This document shows, piece by piece, positions 11,501-23,925 of a DNA stretch of 64,000 nt. The notes beneath the pieces are model-generated. The model ran no database searches and was not told the origin of the DNA. It was given only the letters and a program-made list of their open reading frames with translations. The position numbers were made by a program, and so were the translations under genes. Positions within the stretch are counted from its first letter, which is position 1; every line of letters begins with the position of its first letter. This DNA comes from Henckelia pumila (taxonomy: Eukaryota > Streptophyta > Magnoliopsida > Lamiales > Gesneriaceae). Location of the stretch: positions 146,582,861 through 146,646,860 of the forward strand of contig NC_133122.1 of assembly GCF_033568475.1 (NCBI RefSeq), written 5' to 3'.

Positions 11501-14172
11501 TTCAAGGAAAGGATTTGAAGATACCTCGGATCAGCACTGCACTATCTTTTATGACAAGGATAAGGTGAATTTCATCTTTAGAAAATCATTTTGGTCTTAT
11601 TCTTCATCATCAGCCTAGTTGAGAAATCAAGTGTTCAGATAATATTTTAGTGCTTGATGTAGATTGAGTTGTTGGAAGGTGGAACCTTCTGGTTGTCAGA
11701 GTCACCTTCAGTTCCCGGAAGCATCTCGTGGGGTTCCACAGATCCGTGCATTTCAACATGGGCTATATCCTTTTACAATTCCATAATATTGTTTTTGTCA
11801 AATTTAGAAAATTTTTCTTCATTCATGTAACTCGTGGCATCACATCTGTATTATTTTCCTTAATAAATTGTGTACACGTTTCAGCTCAAAGGAGTTGAGC
11901 CACCCGGTTTTTCATTTCAGATAGTGAATACATACATGGATGAGCTTAGTCCTCGTGCTCGAAGACGTGGTGCTTTACTCACATGGCAACATATTGCATC
12001 CTTACCTCCAAGCCTTCCTGTTGTATACTGTGGGGGTTTTAACGCACAGAAGGAATCAACAACAGGGCGTTTTCTTCTTGGAAGATCAAGGTATTACTTT
12101 CAGTCGCTGTCTCAATTTCATTGTTTGATGAAGGTTTTCGATATACTTAAGTTGGTGACATCGCCACTTATTCATGAGCTGTTAGAAATTTTTTTTACCC
12201 TAAAAATCTGACTTCATCGGATTGATATGCGAAAAAATCAGTGACGACACCTGATGTTTACACTTGGGGTCTCATAGTTCTTATGTAGATATCAGATTAC
12301 CTTATTCCTCTTGGTACAGGTGCTAACTTTCTTGAAACTTGATAATGAGGTCTTGGTTTTTATCCTTGCTATTTCATTTTTCACTTGTGGTGTCATCCCC
12401 GTGTCATTTTATGTCACTGATGGTCTATACTTTTGTCTTCTTCATTTGAACACACCCCATTGCATGTTCTGCCTCTGCAGCTCCGTAACTTCCTCATTGC
12501 CGCCTACTTTAGCAACTTTTCCTCCCGTACTCTGTTCAGTTTTCTTTGTCAAAAAATATCGAGAAACACTGTGAAGTAATGCATGATGCACAACACCAAA
12601 TAGCACAAAAATTTATTGGATTCTTGTATAAGTTGAAAAGGGTTCAGTGAACCTTGAAAGCAATATAAATCTTAATATAAAGATGTTATTAGACTGCAGC
12701 CCAAAGAGGTTGAGCATTCTAGCATGTCAAGAACGATGGGTTTTTGCTTGAAACACCCTGTAGTGTTAGCTGCAGAATTTCTACCCTGATCCTCGAGAAC
12801 ACAGGGTCAAACTTCTATTTCTGTTGAATTCTGATATCTCGAAATAATTTTATTGAGGTTGCTTGAGAAACAAGTTGAAATTTATGACAGCACGAGTTTG
12901 CATGAGTCACAAGAATCTGTGTTATGGTTGACATTAATGATATGAGAACTCTCTAGATTTGACCAAGCCACAAGAATCTGTGTTACACATTTTTTCCCTT
13001 CTCCCTGTAGTTATCACGAACCATTATCGTATTCTAGTGTTTCTAGCATCCATAAGGAGTGAATTAAGAAAAAAAAATAATATCAATAGGATTTTTCGTA
13101 TCTAATGGCAATGATGTCTTTTCTCCTTTCTCACCACAGCTCCATGACGAAAAGGATGTGCAAAACTTGAGTAGTTCATGCACTTAGTGGACCAGAAAAA
13201 CCACCATAGTCGTCCCTCTTGCATGACACGGTTGACATTGGTGTTCTTCATTTTTATTTTTATTGGCGTCTATTCTCATTCTCCATGACATATACACACT
13301 TTACAAGGTACCATGCTTATGGAGAAAATCTAATGAAACCAAAACAAATTCTCATTTAGAGAGCAAAAGTGAATTATTTTGGGCCTTGGATTGTTGTGAG
13401 ACTGGATAAATGTTCAAAACATCAAACTCTCTTGTGTGTTGATGCCAAACAAATGTCAGAAGCTCCGTCGTCTCCTCCTCCTCCTCCTCCTTCAAAATGT
13501 GTTTACAACTAATAGGTTTAACCATAGGCGATACTTATGCAACTCTGTTCAAGTTGGAGCTCTGTATTTTCTCCGATTTTATGTTTGCTGCTTTTACAGG
13601 GAACATGGTGTTGTAGGTGATATGAGGGATGCCTGGCCCAATGCACGTATGAGGAAAAATGTATCTTTAATTCGTACTTACCATGGATTCAAAGGTATAA
13701 TCTTCGCACTGCGCCACCATCAAATACTAAACTGAGGTCTGATTGCTTGGGCAACGTCAATTTCCTCCACAGTTATTGGTGTTGCCTGTATAACACATCA
13801 ATCAAACACTAGTGGTTGGCTTTTTAAAAAAATAAAAAGATTTGAGAACGGCTGTTTTTTCAATTACATGGCATAAACACAGTCCTTGCATCAATAATTT
13901 TTATCATATTAATTGTGTTATCAGGTGACAAGCAAGGAGTTATTGAGTTCCTAAAGTTGATTTTTCGAGCGCTTTGCCTTTGTTGGGATCGACAAACTCA
14001 AGATCTTCACATAGACTGGATTCTTTTCAGAGGAAGATCATTGACCCCTCTCTCGTGTGAGGTGGTTAGCGACAATGTCGATGGTTATTATCCGTCGTTG
14101 CACTATCCTATATTTGCAGAATTCATGCTGCCACGCACAGTTAGATTCATCGAAGTGCCTACTCCAGAATGA
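8575..14172 (+). CDS. EEP-fold protein (endonuclease/exonuclease/phosphatase superfamily), active site apparently substituted
   Basis: Seven coding exons: 8575-8716, 8953-8994, 11482-11564, 11663-11764, 11876-12090, 13600-13694 and 13925-14172. They are in phase and total 309 codons including stop (308 aa). The EEP fold is seen in the N-terminal MTFNLL strand, the NTYMDE strand followed by R-A-R-R, VVYCGGFN, IDWILF, and the final DGYYPSLHYPIFAEF. These correspond to the family motifs MTxN, NTHLDH, GDFN, xDWI and SDHxP. Active members are DNase I-like nucleases, CCR4-like deadenylases or phosphatases. Here the Glu of the usual LQE motif, the Asp of GDFN and the Asp of SDHxP appear to be Gln/Gly (TQQG), Gly (GGFN) and Leu (SLHYP). 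The protein resembles an uncharacterised plant EEP family. Intron 4 is of the AT-AC type (separate entry). Intron 2 is long, about 2.5 kb, and holds repeats. Confidence 0.85.
10810..11125. repeat. Two diverged copies of a dispersed repeat in intron 2 of the EEP gene
   Basis: The stretches 10810-10910 and 11025-11125 share a segment around 'ccccaaaagttagctcaagggg' followed by 'atattgaactctcaag'. This resembles the tail of a common plant dispersed repeat, probably retrotransposon-derived. A much shorter duplication (tttttctcgaactgatcaaatt, two copies) lies at about 9150-9196 in the same intron. Confidence 0.5.
11765..11875 (+). other. U12-type AT-AC intron (intron 4 of the EEP gene)
   Basis: The 111-base intron starts with ATATCCTTTT (11765-11774), the consensus U12 5' splice site. 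It carries TTCCTTAAT (11856-11864), a consensus U12 branch site, and ends at AC (11874-11875) about 12 bases past the branch adenosine. The flanking exons join in phase 0 to give ...TWA then TFQLKG..., which keeps the conserved protein frame. I found no usable GT donor or AG acceptor that keeps the frame there. Confidence 0.85.
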
Positions 14173-14307
14173 ATTAAAGACACCTTACAGTTTGGCTTCA
14201 TTTCTGCAAATTTCCTTGTTTTGTTCAATATTTGGTGGTTTACAGTATTTGCTCTTTTAATAACTTTTTGTTCAACATTATAATCGTCTTCGTGTTTCAT
14301 AGCTTTA

Positions 14308-14312
<5 letters not shown>

Positions 14313-14339
<27 letters not shown>
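14313..14339. repeat. ATT microsatellite
   Basis: About nine ATT units, interrupted at the end, lie in the 3' flank of the EEP gene. Confidence 0.8.
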
Positions 14340-14343
<4 letters not shown>

Positions 14344-14393
14344 ATATCTATACAATATAATAATGAATGAACCCTTTAGAATAACCACTTTGG

Positions 14394-15451
14394 TCAAATT
14401 AATAAATGGACAAAAATCTCCTTGCTACTTATAAAAACCATCTTTCAATTATATTTTTCAATTTAAAAATATAAAAAAAATGTTCATTATTTTTAAATGT
14501 AAAATAAACTATTTATGCACGCGAATTTTCGCGTGCGTGAATTACTAGTCTAAATAATCTGTCTATTGGACAAAACAGGACACAATGTTTTTTTGTGTCA
14601 AAATTGCCTTTATATGTTACAAATATTACATGCGTGCATCAACACACTAGTTATATATAAAGAATTTTTCTTTTATAAAAAAAACACACATTTTTTTTCC
14701 AAAATTACCCTTATATTTTATAAATATTACACTTTTGTTTTTTTTTTCCCTTTTGCTTTTTTTTTTTTTTGTTTCGACATTTCATATTGCAGTTTAGTCT
14801 CTCGATAATTTTTACAAATATGATATTATTTTTTTGAATATAAATCAAATTAATTAAAAAATATTATACAATCATGCAACGCGTACATCGATACACTAAT
14901 TATATTAATGTTTTTGTACAAATTAATAAATGGACAAATTAATAAATGGACAAAAATCTCCTTGCTACTTATAAAAACCATCTTCAATTATATTTTTCAA
15001 TTTAAAAATATAAAAAAAATGTTCATTATTTTTAAATGTAAAATAAACTATTTATGCACGCGAATTTTCGCGTGCGTGAATTACTAGTCTAAATAATCTG
15101 TCTACAAAACAGGACACAATGTTTTTTTGTGTCAAAATTGCCTTTATATGTTACAAATATTACATGCGTGCATCAACACACTAGTTATATATAAAGAATT
15201 TTTCTTTTATAAAAAAAACACACATTTTTTTCCAAAATTACCCTTATATTTTATAAATATTACACTTTTGTTTTTTTTTTTTCCCTTTTGCTTTTTTTTT
15301 TTTGTTTCGACATTTCATATTGCAGTTTAGTCTCTCGATAATTTTTACAAATATGATATTATTTTTTTGAATATAAATCAAATTAATTAAAAAATATTAT
15401 ACAATCACGCAACGCGTACATCGATACACTAATTATATTAATGTTTTTGTA
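14394..15451 (+). repeat. Tandem duplication (~0.53 kb, two copies) carrying Helitron-like 3' ends
   Basis: Copy 1 (about 14394-14920) and copy 2 (about 14937-15451) are nearly identical apart from small indels in T runs. Each holds a 9-bp-arm hairpin (GCACGCGAA/TTCGCGTGC, loop TT; 14517-14536 in copy 1), an 8-base gap, and CTAG followed by T (14545-14548; 15084-15087 in copy 2). This matches the 3' terminus of plant Helitrons. Two further degenerate ends of similar form ('acactagt', 'acactaat') lie later in each copy. No coding capacity is seen. Confidence 0.65.
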
Positions 15452-16005
15452 GTTGTAGAAAACATTTAAGCCAATAATTTTGGTCCTTCAGAAATAATTA
15501 AATAATTGTTGTGTGCACACTAGTTATGTTTTTGTAGTTGTAGAAAACCATTAAGAAAATAATTTCGGTCCTTCATAAACAATTAAATAACTAATTATTA
15601 ACTTTCAAAAATAGAAACTTAAATTGTCCCAAAATCCCATTGGACATATAATATTTTCAATGAGCCCTTCATATTCCACCACAGCTCGCAATAGATTTCA
15701 GGGTAATTCTTATGCCACGGATTCAACTCAAAAATCAGTAGAACATTTAAATCATGCAATTGTCAATAAAATTCAGAACTATTTCAAAATATACAATTGT
15801 ACGCTTGAAGTCACCAGTCATAACTCATAAGAAGTTGGTTGACAACGATATTGACAAAACATCAAACAGATCTTCACAAAATATTTTTTTCCCCAGTTAC
15901 ATTAACATAATACCATTTTCCTCACAATTGCAAGTTCTTCCTGGTACATATTTTTCACCATTAACAAGCATCTAACATCACTCGTTAAAAAGTCGAAATA
16001 CAAGA
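15452..16005. other. Spacer between the two convergent genes
   Basis: It holds a short duplicated segment ('tttttgtagttgtagaaaac' followed by 'ggtccttca'; copies at about 15445-15512 and 15530-15595). The probable 3' untranslated region of the channel gene follows. No gene is seen. Confidence 0.5.
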
Positions 16006-19000
16006 TCAATCAGCATCTGCAGTAAAATCAGGTTCTGGGGGCTTCTGCAGTTTGACCAACTCTCGAGCACTCTTGAGATTTCGATTTCTATGAACTCCAC
16101 GAAGAGCATTTGCAGCAAATCGAGAAGCCAGGAATGTTGCACCGATGCTGTATGAGCCTCCACTAGCATTGCTGCTAGCTGCAGCTAACTCTTCAGCTTC
16201 TTCTTCCTTCTTTCTAAGTTCCAAGATTTTCCTCTTTGAATAGCGACGCCAAGCTGCTTGAATGAAGCAAGCTGCCCAAGTACGCCATTGCTGTGAGTAG
16301 AAACGGAAAGTGTGCTGGACTTGTCTACTGTGGAGACGTCTGAACTGACCAGCGACAAATTTCAGCTCATCAGCTGAAAGGGCAAAAGCTTCAACTTCAG
16401 TTAGAGCCTTCACAGTTCGAGTAGAAGACGGTAGATTAGAACCAGATTTGGGATCGAGAGCCCAGGTCAATAGCTCCTCCCCACAAAAATCTCCTTCTTT
16501 CAGTAAACTTCGGTTGAAGAATCCACTTCTTCCACCATCAGTAGTCACACTCTCAAGACGACCACGAATAAGGAATATCATCTCGTCAACCGGATCTCCT
16601 TCCCGAACAATGTAAGTATTATCCGTGAATAGAGAAGGCTTGAGCCTCTCACAAATGGCGTCAAGCAACCTCTCATCCATATTCTCGAAGAGAGGGACCT
16701 TAATGTATTGGAGATTGTGGATATTAGCAAAAATGCAGATCTAATTCATCAGTAGATAGGATCCAGAAATGGGAGGTCGTTTTAGGCCAGTTTAAGGAGC
16801 AAACAAATAATGAACATTACATCATGTGACGTGCATGTAGAAGACAATGCTTCTGTGAGTTAAAAGAATTAAAATCAAAGTAATCAAGTTACCCTTTTAA
16901 CGAGGGCCAGACAGAGATGCCTTTTTATGTCTCTTCGAAGATCCTTGGGTAGACTTTGCACCAAACTTTCTTCATCAACTCCACGTGTTTCCAACCACTT
17001 GTATTGGTCGTAACGTCTAACTCGCTCCCTGAGATCTGGGGGGAGCAAGCGATGATGCATCCATTGCTCTGAGTCACGCCGTTTTACTCTCATCTCTTCA
17101 AGTCGAATAGTAAGTGACTGAAGATATGTCTGTAACAGTGATACAACCAAATGTGATTCCTCCATTTTCAGGTACCAAACATTATGAATTCCTCAGGATT
17201 ATAGAGATGGTAATACAGCCATAAGTAACAATTGTCTCATACAAGAAACACTGGCATTAGTTCAAAATTAAAAAAAAAAACTGGACATTGCTCTGAAAAA
17301 CCAAAAACAAAAAGGAACTAATTCAAGTTTGAGGCAACAGAAATCAAGTATAAGAAGAAAGGCGAGTTTATTAAATTACCTGCATGTTTCCAATTAATAA
17401 TGCAAAGAGAAGAAGTCCCAAAATGGCAAGGGCGATGCTGAATATAGACTCTCCAGGGTAGGTACTGGTTTGAAGCCCCTGGCCAAGTGTGCTGTTGAAA
17501 GAAAGATGAAAAAAGCTGTAAATGTTGGAAGAGGCAACTTGAATTACAGTGGTCGGTGAAAAATATTTTCCTGTCCAAAATACTAAAATATGAGAACCCA
17601 GCAAAATGTGTTCAGTAGTACACAAGTACAATATTTTATTTTTACAAAGTTAAAGCTTTTGGACAGAGAAGCAAGGATTAGGAAATGAATGCTTATTAAT
17701 AAAGCCACAAGATATTATGAAGGCCAACTAAGACACTCTACTTTGTTCTGTGTAGCCATAGCAAAGTGGTACAAAAGACAAAATTATATGCAGAAATTAT
17801 AGAAAAACATTAAGGCAAGGAGTTAATGAATTGATCAAATACAGCAGAATAAAATAAAATGTGCAATAGACCGTTCACTGATTGAAGGGTAGATTTGTTC
17901 ATGAGTCTACTCTTCTCTAATACAAAAAACAAGGAGTTGGCATCTCTGAGCCAATCTTGGAGTAAAAAGCCTATTGGCTACAACATATTCCTCTTTTTAT
18001 TGTCTCTTTTCAGCTATGAAAGCAGCAACATTTATTAATTAAACCAATTCTTTCCAAAGATCGTTAAAAGCAATATGCCCTTCTCCACAGTGCAACAATC
18101 TTCCAAATTTTCATACAAAGGATTTTAGCTAGTCTCAGCACTTTAAAGGTGAGCATGTCTTGTTTCATCTCCAAAATCCACACAATAAAAAAAAGGAAAT
18201 GAAGAAAAATAAAAACTATCAATGAATCACGACGAGAAAAAAAGCATCTGCACTTGGTGAACACATCTTAACCACCGTGAATTTGGCAGGTCAAAGACGC
18301 ACTGTGACAAAACTTCAAAATTACAGAAATCCTCAGGTTGGATTTAGATATGTGAGTAAGCTTATGCACAGAAGTTTGTTCACCTCAAATTTTGCAGCCC
18401 CCACCACAGACAATAACAGTATTTTGACAGGAAGTTTGTAGATGAAACAATATCAGATGACAACGCCTGCCTAAAAATTCCAAAATCAAATGGCGGATTA
18501 TCTTGATCATCCACAGGGCAAGCCGAGCTTAAGACAGTACTGCTGATGTTGCTCCAGGCATCATAGCCATTCATCTTCTGATTCCCGCAATACAAGAAAT
18601 CTTTGTGGCATTCAGTGGTGTTTTTACAAGCTTTCTGCCAGCAGGTATCATTACGTTCCACGGACAATAAATACCAGAAAGCTCCAACTATCTGCAAAAA
18701 CCCCATGCAGAAGATGATGGTAATGTTTACTTACAGAAAACATAAGGTGGAAATGCAGATGAATATTAATATCTGCAACAAACTTCTTGAATGGTGATAT
18801 TTTGATGATATTGGCACTTAAAACGAGAAACTAAACTCGAAAGCAACACCATAAAAATGTTCAAGCAATATATGGTTTACATTTATTTTATTCAGACACA
18901 TGTTTACTAATTTCATGAACTACATTTATATGCTACAAATATCTAATAAATGAATTCGACAATATAATTTCAACAGAATAAACAGACCAAGGAGCAAAAG

Positions 19001-21834
19001 GACCTGAAGGAAATTGCTGATATTCCCCACATCTATGTTTAGTCCGCGACATTAGCATTAAATAGGTGGAAACAGGTTTAAATTGGTTAGAATAGGGAAA
19101 TGGTAGCGACCTCTTAGATCTGTAAAGCACATCCCCAAGGATCTAAATTATCTATGTTTCACATGAAACAAATTCAAAGCATGAAAAATAGATCGTATAA
19201 ATTTGACCCTGAGCTGAACAAAAGTGAAAAAAACATGGAAATAAAATGGAAGAGAGATCATGTATTACATAAGACAATAATTCATTTGAACCTACAAGTA
19301 TGTGTCCCAACTCAAATTAAAGTCTTAAAGAATGGAGAATATATAAAATAAGAGCGCCGTTTTATCCACAGCAACAGAGAATGTTAATGAGAAGAATATT
19401 TCATAAAGAAACCAGACCCACCAAGAAGCGCTTTGTCCATAATGAGCCACTTAGGGCCAAGATATGGTAGAAGTTACACGAAATTCATTACCACTAGCTA
19501 TGGTGGAAAAGAAAAAGGTGTCAAGTTTTTTTTTCTCCGTTAATACATTCAAATAACATAACACCACTGACTCATTGTTAGGGGCTTGGAAAATCATCCA
19601 AAGCCCAATATAAAGTTTGTTTACACTAGAAGGGCTATGCGGCCCATTTAGGAACTCACGTGGTAAAGGGGAATATTAGAGGGGAGAGAGAGAGAAGTTG
19701 GTTACTAATTTTATTTGTTTATTCACTGTGTTGCACTAGCTTTGCTAGGGAATTTACAGAGATTTCTCTGGGAAAATACTATCTATATTCTACTTATATT
19801 TTAGCTCATTTGAATCGATAACCCTCTATATTTTCTTCTGTTTGTTGTTTCCATTTGAATCAAAGAACCAGCTTATCACTCACAATTACAACAGTTAATG
19901 CATAAAAGTATATCTCTAAATCTTCAACTTTTTCACTTCTCGTTTAAACTTAGAGCTCTTCATTTCCAGATTTCCTTTTGCATATGCCAGATAAGAGAAG
20001 TTAAAAAATCCGAAAGGTACATTATTGATAGGTCAGATAGCAGTATAAAGTAAGCATGGACATTTTTTTGCAGGAAATTTCTAGAGAAAATTCGAAAATA
20101 TATTTCATATGATGGCTTACGTGACTGGCAAGCATGTATAACAGCAAATAAGAAACTGCACCAGCCCATGCAGATTCAGCGAAGACACCAGAAGTCCTTT
20201 TCAATTCCGAAGTCAATGGAAAAATTCTGAGAAATCTGGGAATATACTGAAGCAAAATGATATAAAGTAGTGCCTGTTTCGTCGCCAGTACATCAGAGCC
20301 TTTTGAACTATGCAGAAATCTCCACACGACAATCTGAGCAAGTTCAACAGGATTTAGAAGTATTAATGAACAAAAAATCTCCAAACAACTTCCTCAGATA
20401 TCAAACATATTATCACTAACAAGAATTCCACAATAATAAAATCAAAATAATCAAGTCGTTTATATCAAACAAAATAAAAAATAAATCAAATCTTTCTGTG
20501 TGGCTATGAAACAAAAAGCTGAGGGAGTTTTCTGCAGACCTGTGGTAGGGGCAGCACAGCAAGGAAATCGATGATAAAATGGCACTTCAAGTATCGTTTA
20601 GCGATTTTTGCTGGATCTATGACAAGTTCACCTCTCCCAAACACTCGAGATGATGGAGCAATATAAGCTGTTCGAAATTGGAGAGCCATGTGAATAAGAT
20701 AGAAAGCATCAACAACTGTCCGCAGTGTCGTAGCGGTGATCGCTAACTTTCGATCTATATCTAAGCAGGTTGATGATTGACCAATAATGGGAAGATAGAA
20801 AAAAAGTGGATCAACGGATACACCCAGAATACATGACATTACAAAAAGCTTGTTCCAAAGTGTCAGAAATTTGTCTTGAGGGTCAAATATCTTCTTCTCT
20901 GAAACTTTGAGATCTTCGGGAAATACTGCCCGAGAGACGCCAAATCCAAGGGACCGGCCTATGGATTTTAGTCCTTGGGATCCTTTCCTCATTCCTCTCT
21001 TAAAGGACTTTGCTGGAGAGCGAATTGGACGCCTAACACGGCCAACACCATCAATATTGAAGCCACATTTGTTCGATACAGCTGAAGATGACGGGGAAGA
21101 AAGTCTGGAGTCCAGGTCGTCCAACCTTAACATAAAAGAGCCCTTCGTAATCACAACACAAATAAAAGATACAGAAACAACATCTCAAACCATGTAAGCA
21201 TGCAAAATGATGTGTAGCTATTTGTGCGGCATCATTTTCTGAGAAATTGATTACATCTCAAGATAATGCTCGTGTTACTTGAGATTCAACCTCGCTTTGG
21301 AAAATAATATGTAAGAAGACAAATTTTTTTTTTGATAAGATCATAAGAAACGATAAGTGGTCTGTGCAATCTAAGAGGACACATTTTAGATTAATTATAA
21401 ACCGATCTTTTCCCCAAGTTAGTTAACTGAATTCTATCAGAATTTGTGGTGTTGCATTTCACGCCGATGAAAATCTTTCACGCCAAGAACAATATTCAAG
21501 AGGACATGTTTTGCATTAGTTAAAAACTGATTTTTTTCTTCCAAGTCAACTAATTTACCTCCTTCAAAATTTGCGCCATAGCTATTCACTCTGATGAAAG
21601 TCTACTCTTACATAATGTTTAAGAAACGAAACTTCTTCGCTTTTTTTCTCTTCAGGGAAATAAGCAACTAAAAAAACGTCATATTTGTGACATAAAGAAG
21701 ATAAAATTTCTTGGAAAAATTAGGATTTAAATAAGTTTCGTAGGAGAAAGAAAATCTTCCATTTCATAACTTGTGCGGGTAAAAAGAATAGGATACCTTT
21801 GAAACTTGTCACGCGGCCCACTGAGATCAAACAT
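16006..21834 (-). CDS. CNGC: Cyclic nucleotide-gated ion channel, CNGC5/6/9-like (group II)
   Basis: Seven coding exons on the minus strand: 21834-21797, 21125-20540, 20333-20121, 18691-18384, 17491-17380, 17129-16893 and 16698-16006. All are GT-AG and in phase, totalling 729 codons (728 aa, usual for plant CNGCs). The family forms plasma-membrane cation channels, often Ca2+-permeable, gated by cyclic nucleotides and calmodulin. In order there are a basic N-terminus (LDDLDSRLSS near residue 14) and transmembrane segments from about residue 90. The pore exon has LGQGLQTSTYPGE (384-396), followed by a hydrophobic S6 and the C-linker. The cyclic nucleotide-binding domain starts near 499, with the phosphate-binding cassette GDFCGEELL (567-575). 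The IQ-type calmodulin site FIQAAWRRYSKRK is at 643-655. The N-terminal exon is only 38 bases; I chose it because it supplies MFDLSGPRDKFQ and the exact phase-2 donor. The gene runs towards the EEP gene. Confidence 0.93.
19576..19893. mobile_element. Possible small copia-like solo LTR in intron 3 of the CNGC gene
   Basis: The 318-base stretch starts TGTTAGGGGCTTGG and ends ACAACA, the TG...CA form of an LTR. Its interior 'gctagggaatttacagagatttctc' resembles plant copia-type LTRs I recall. No 5-bp target duplication is visible (ctcat on the left, gttaa on the right), so the boundaries are unsure. Confidence 0.4.
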
Positions 21835-23440
21835 AGCGTGTAACACACAGAAAACAAAAAATCAGCTGCAGAAAAAAAAATTAAGATTACAAATGAAAGT
21901 GGTGAAAGGGCTTCAAGTTTCTAAACACTTTAGACCAGAAATTTCTATATGCCACATTGTTTTACACTTTAGACCAACCCACATACTACTTTCTCTGGAA
22001 ATATCAAATCGAACAAATGAAATCCAGAAATAGGTACTCTATTTGTTCAACATAGAATATCTCTAAAAGAACCAGGAAGCACTAGCTAAACACGGCCCAA
22101 AACACCCCAAACATTCATTTAGATTAGAGCAAATTCCGTATACATGACAAATAACAACAGTGTTCAATATATCAAAGCTAATCCACTAGAAAAGAATTGT
22201 ATTACACAGCATAAAGGAAAAACATAACCATGCTGTCGATAAGAACTACAGTGATAGTTGAAGTTGTATATGTTTCGTGGCATTTCTCATAAAATGATAA
22301 TAGAAAGAAAAAGATTTTATTGAAAGAGGCCTGAATACAAGAAAACCTTTTTCATTAAATAAGATAAAAAATTTCTAGAGAAACTTCTCGTGTAAGATTG
22401 GCCAAAGAATATCCAGATCAAATGTTCCGCAGAGCCTAAAATAAACATAGTAACATACTACTCACCTAAAACCCCATTTATGACTTCTGAATTTATAATG
22501 AAGAGATAAATAATCCAAGGCCGTAAAAATCATACTAATTTAGCCACAGGTATAAATCACCTAAATAACACTGCAAGATCCAATCAGACTTCCATAAAGC
22601 AGAAACATCATAAAATAAAACTCTCCAAGGACATATGATTTAAATAAACCAAAATCAAAATGTATCCGCTTAAGTTCTAAAAAGACAGCAAAGAACAATA
22701 CGGGGCAGAAAATCATAGTTTAATTTATGGTAAAACCAGGCAGACAAATGAGTATCATATCAACACAGATACCCATTTCTTATGCCACAGAACTGCATTT
22801 CCATATTTTTCCAATACGTTTTTATATCTTTCCGAAGGTCAATTAAATCAATGTACCGAACAGATTCCTTAAACCCAACAGCTAAAACTACACACAATCC
22901 ATTGATGTGTAATTATCACAATAGAAACCATAAACTTGATCAACTCCTGAAACAATTTTTTTTTAAATATTTAATTCTATATTTCTACTCTAGAACACCT
23001 AAAATGACGAGTCATAGATACCATCAGATCAAAAAGATTGAAAAAAAATAAGGAAAAATAAATCTAAACAAGACTTCAAACACCAACTCTGATTGTACAA
23101 TAGATATCACAAAACAATAAAAATCATTCAAAGTTTTGAGATGGTACAACTAGAACTCAATTATATTAAATGTTCCACAGATAACAAAAGCAGGAAAGCA
23201 CAATAAATCGCAATTCAGATACTGAAAAATAAAAAAAGGAACGGATCAGAGACGAAACTTACAGCATAAATCTTGAGATGAAGCAATTAATTACAGCGAG
23301 AAAGGTATGTTTGAAGTTACAGAAATGAAGTCAAGCATTATCTAGACGACGACTATTCATCACCAGCTTCGAAATGACCGATGTGCCCTTTGTTTGTCTA
23401 TCTGTTACCTCGTGACCTTCTAACATGGATGGATATACTT
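21835..23440. other. 5' region of the CNGC gene
   Basis: It probably includes the 5' untranslated region and perhaps a leader intron of the minus-strand channel gene. The sequence is less AT-biased than the spacer beyond 23440. I cannot place the transcription start or any leader exon with confidence, and I see no other gene. Confidence 0.35.
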
Positions 23441-23734
23441 ATTTTCGCTAGTTGTTTATTTATTATTATACAAAAAATCTTATTAATTGTTTCATTATTA
23501 TTTTTGTGAAACGGATCTTCAAATTATATATGATTTATTAAAAATTATTTTTTATATGAAAAATGTTACCATTAATTCTAGATATAAGCAAATTTGTCAG
23601 TCTTAATGATTCGTGAAATTATGTCATATGAGACCTATTATTATTATTTAAAATAAAGTTTTTTTAAACAAAATGTTTTGAAACATAAACATTCAATTTT
23701 TTTTAAAAAAACCTATCGTTATATGATGTTTTTA

Positions 23735-23925
23735 AAATGAGTGGATCTCTGTGAGACGGTCTTACAATTAAAAGATTCATGAGATGTTCAATCATGTTCA
23801 TATTTATAATAAATATTTAATAATATTTTTAGCATTAAAATATTTTTTTTTCATGTGTAACTCAAATAAGAGATCTGTCTTACAAAATTGACGAATCGTA
23901 AGATCGTTTCACAAAAGTTTTTGTG
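23735..23925. repeat. Dispersed short repeat with 'gtgagacggtct' ends
   Basis: The unit starts near 'ctgtgagacggtcttac' and ends near 'gtaagatcgtttcacaaaag', so the ends are roughly inverted. Its middle has 'agcattaaaatattttttttcatg' and 'caaataagagatctgtcttacaaaa'. This matches a MITE-like family I remember as abundant in Lamiales genomes. A more decayed relative lies at about 23500-23640, and fragments are at 1900 and 7240. Confidence 0.5.

Noticed and set aside
20907-21197. Plus-strand 96-codon frame opposite the CNGC N-terminal exon
   Set aside because: It is the antisense shadow of an exon with confirmed frame and splice sites.
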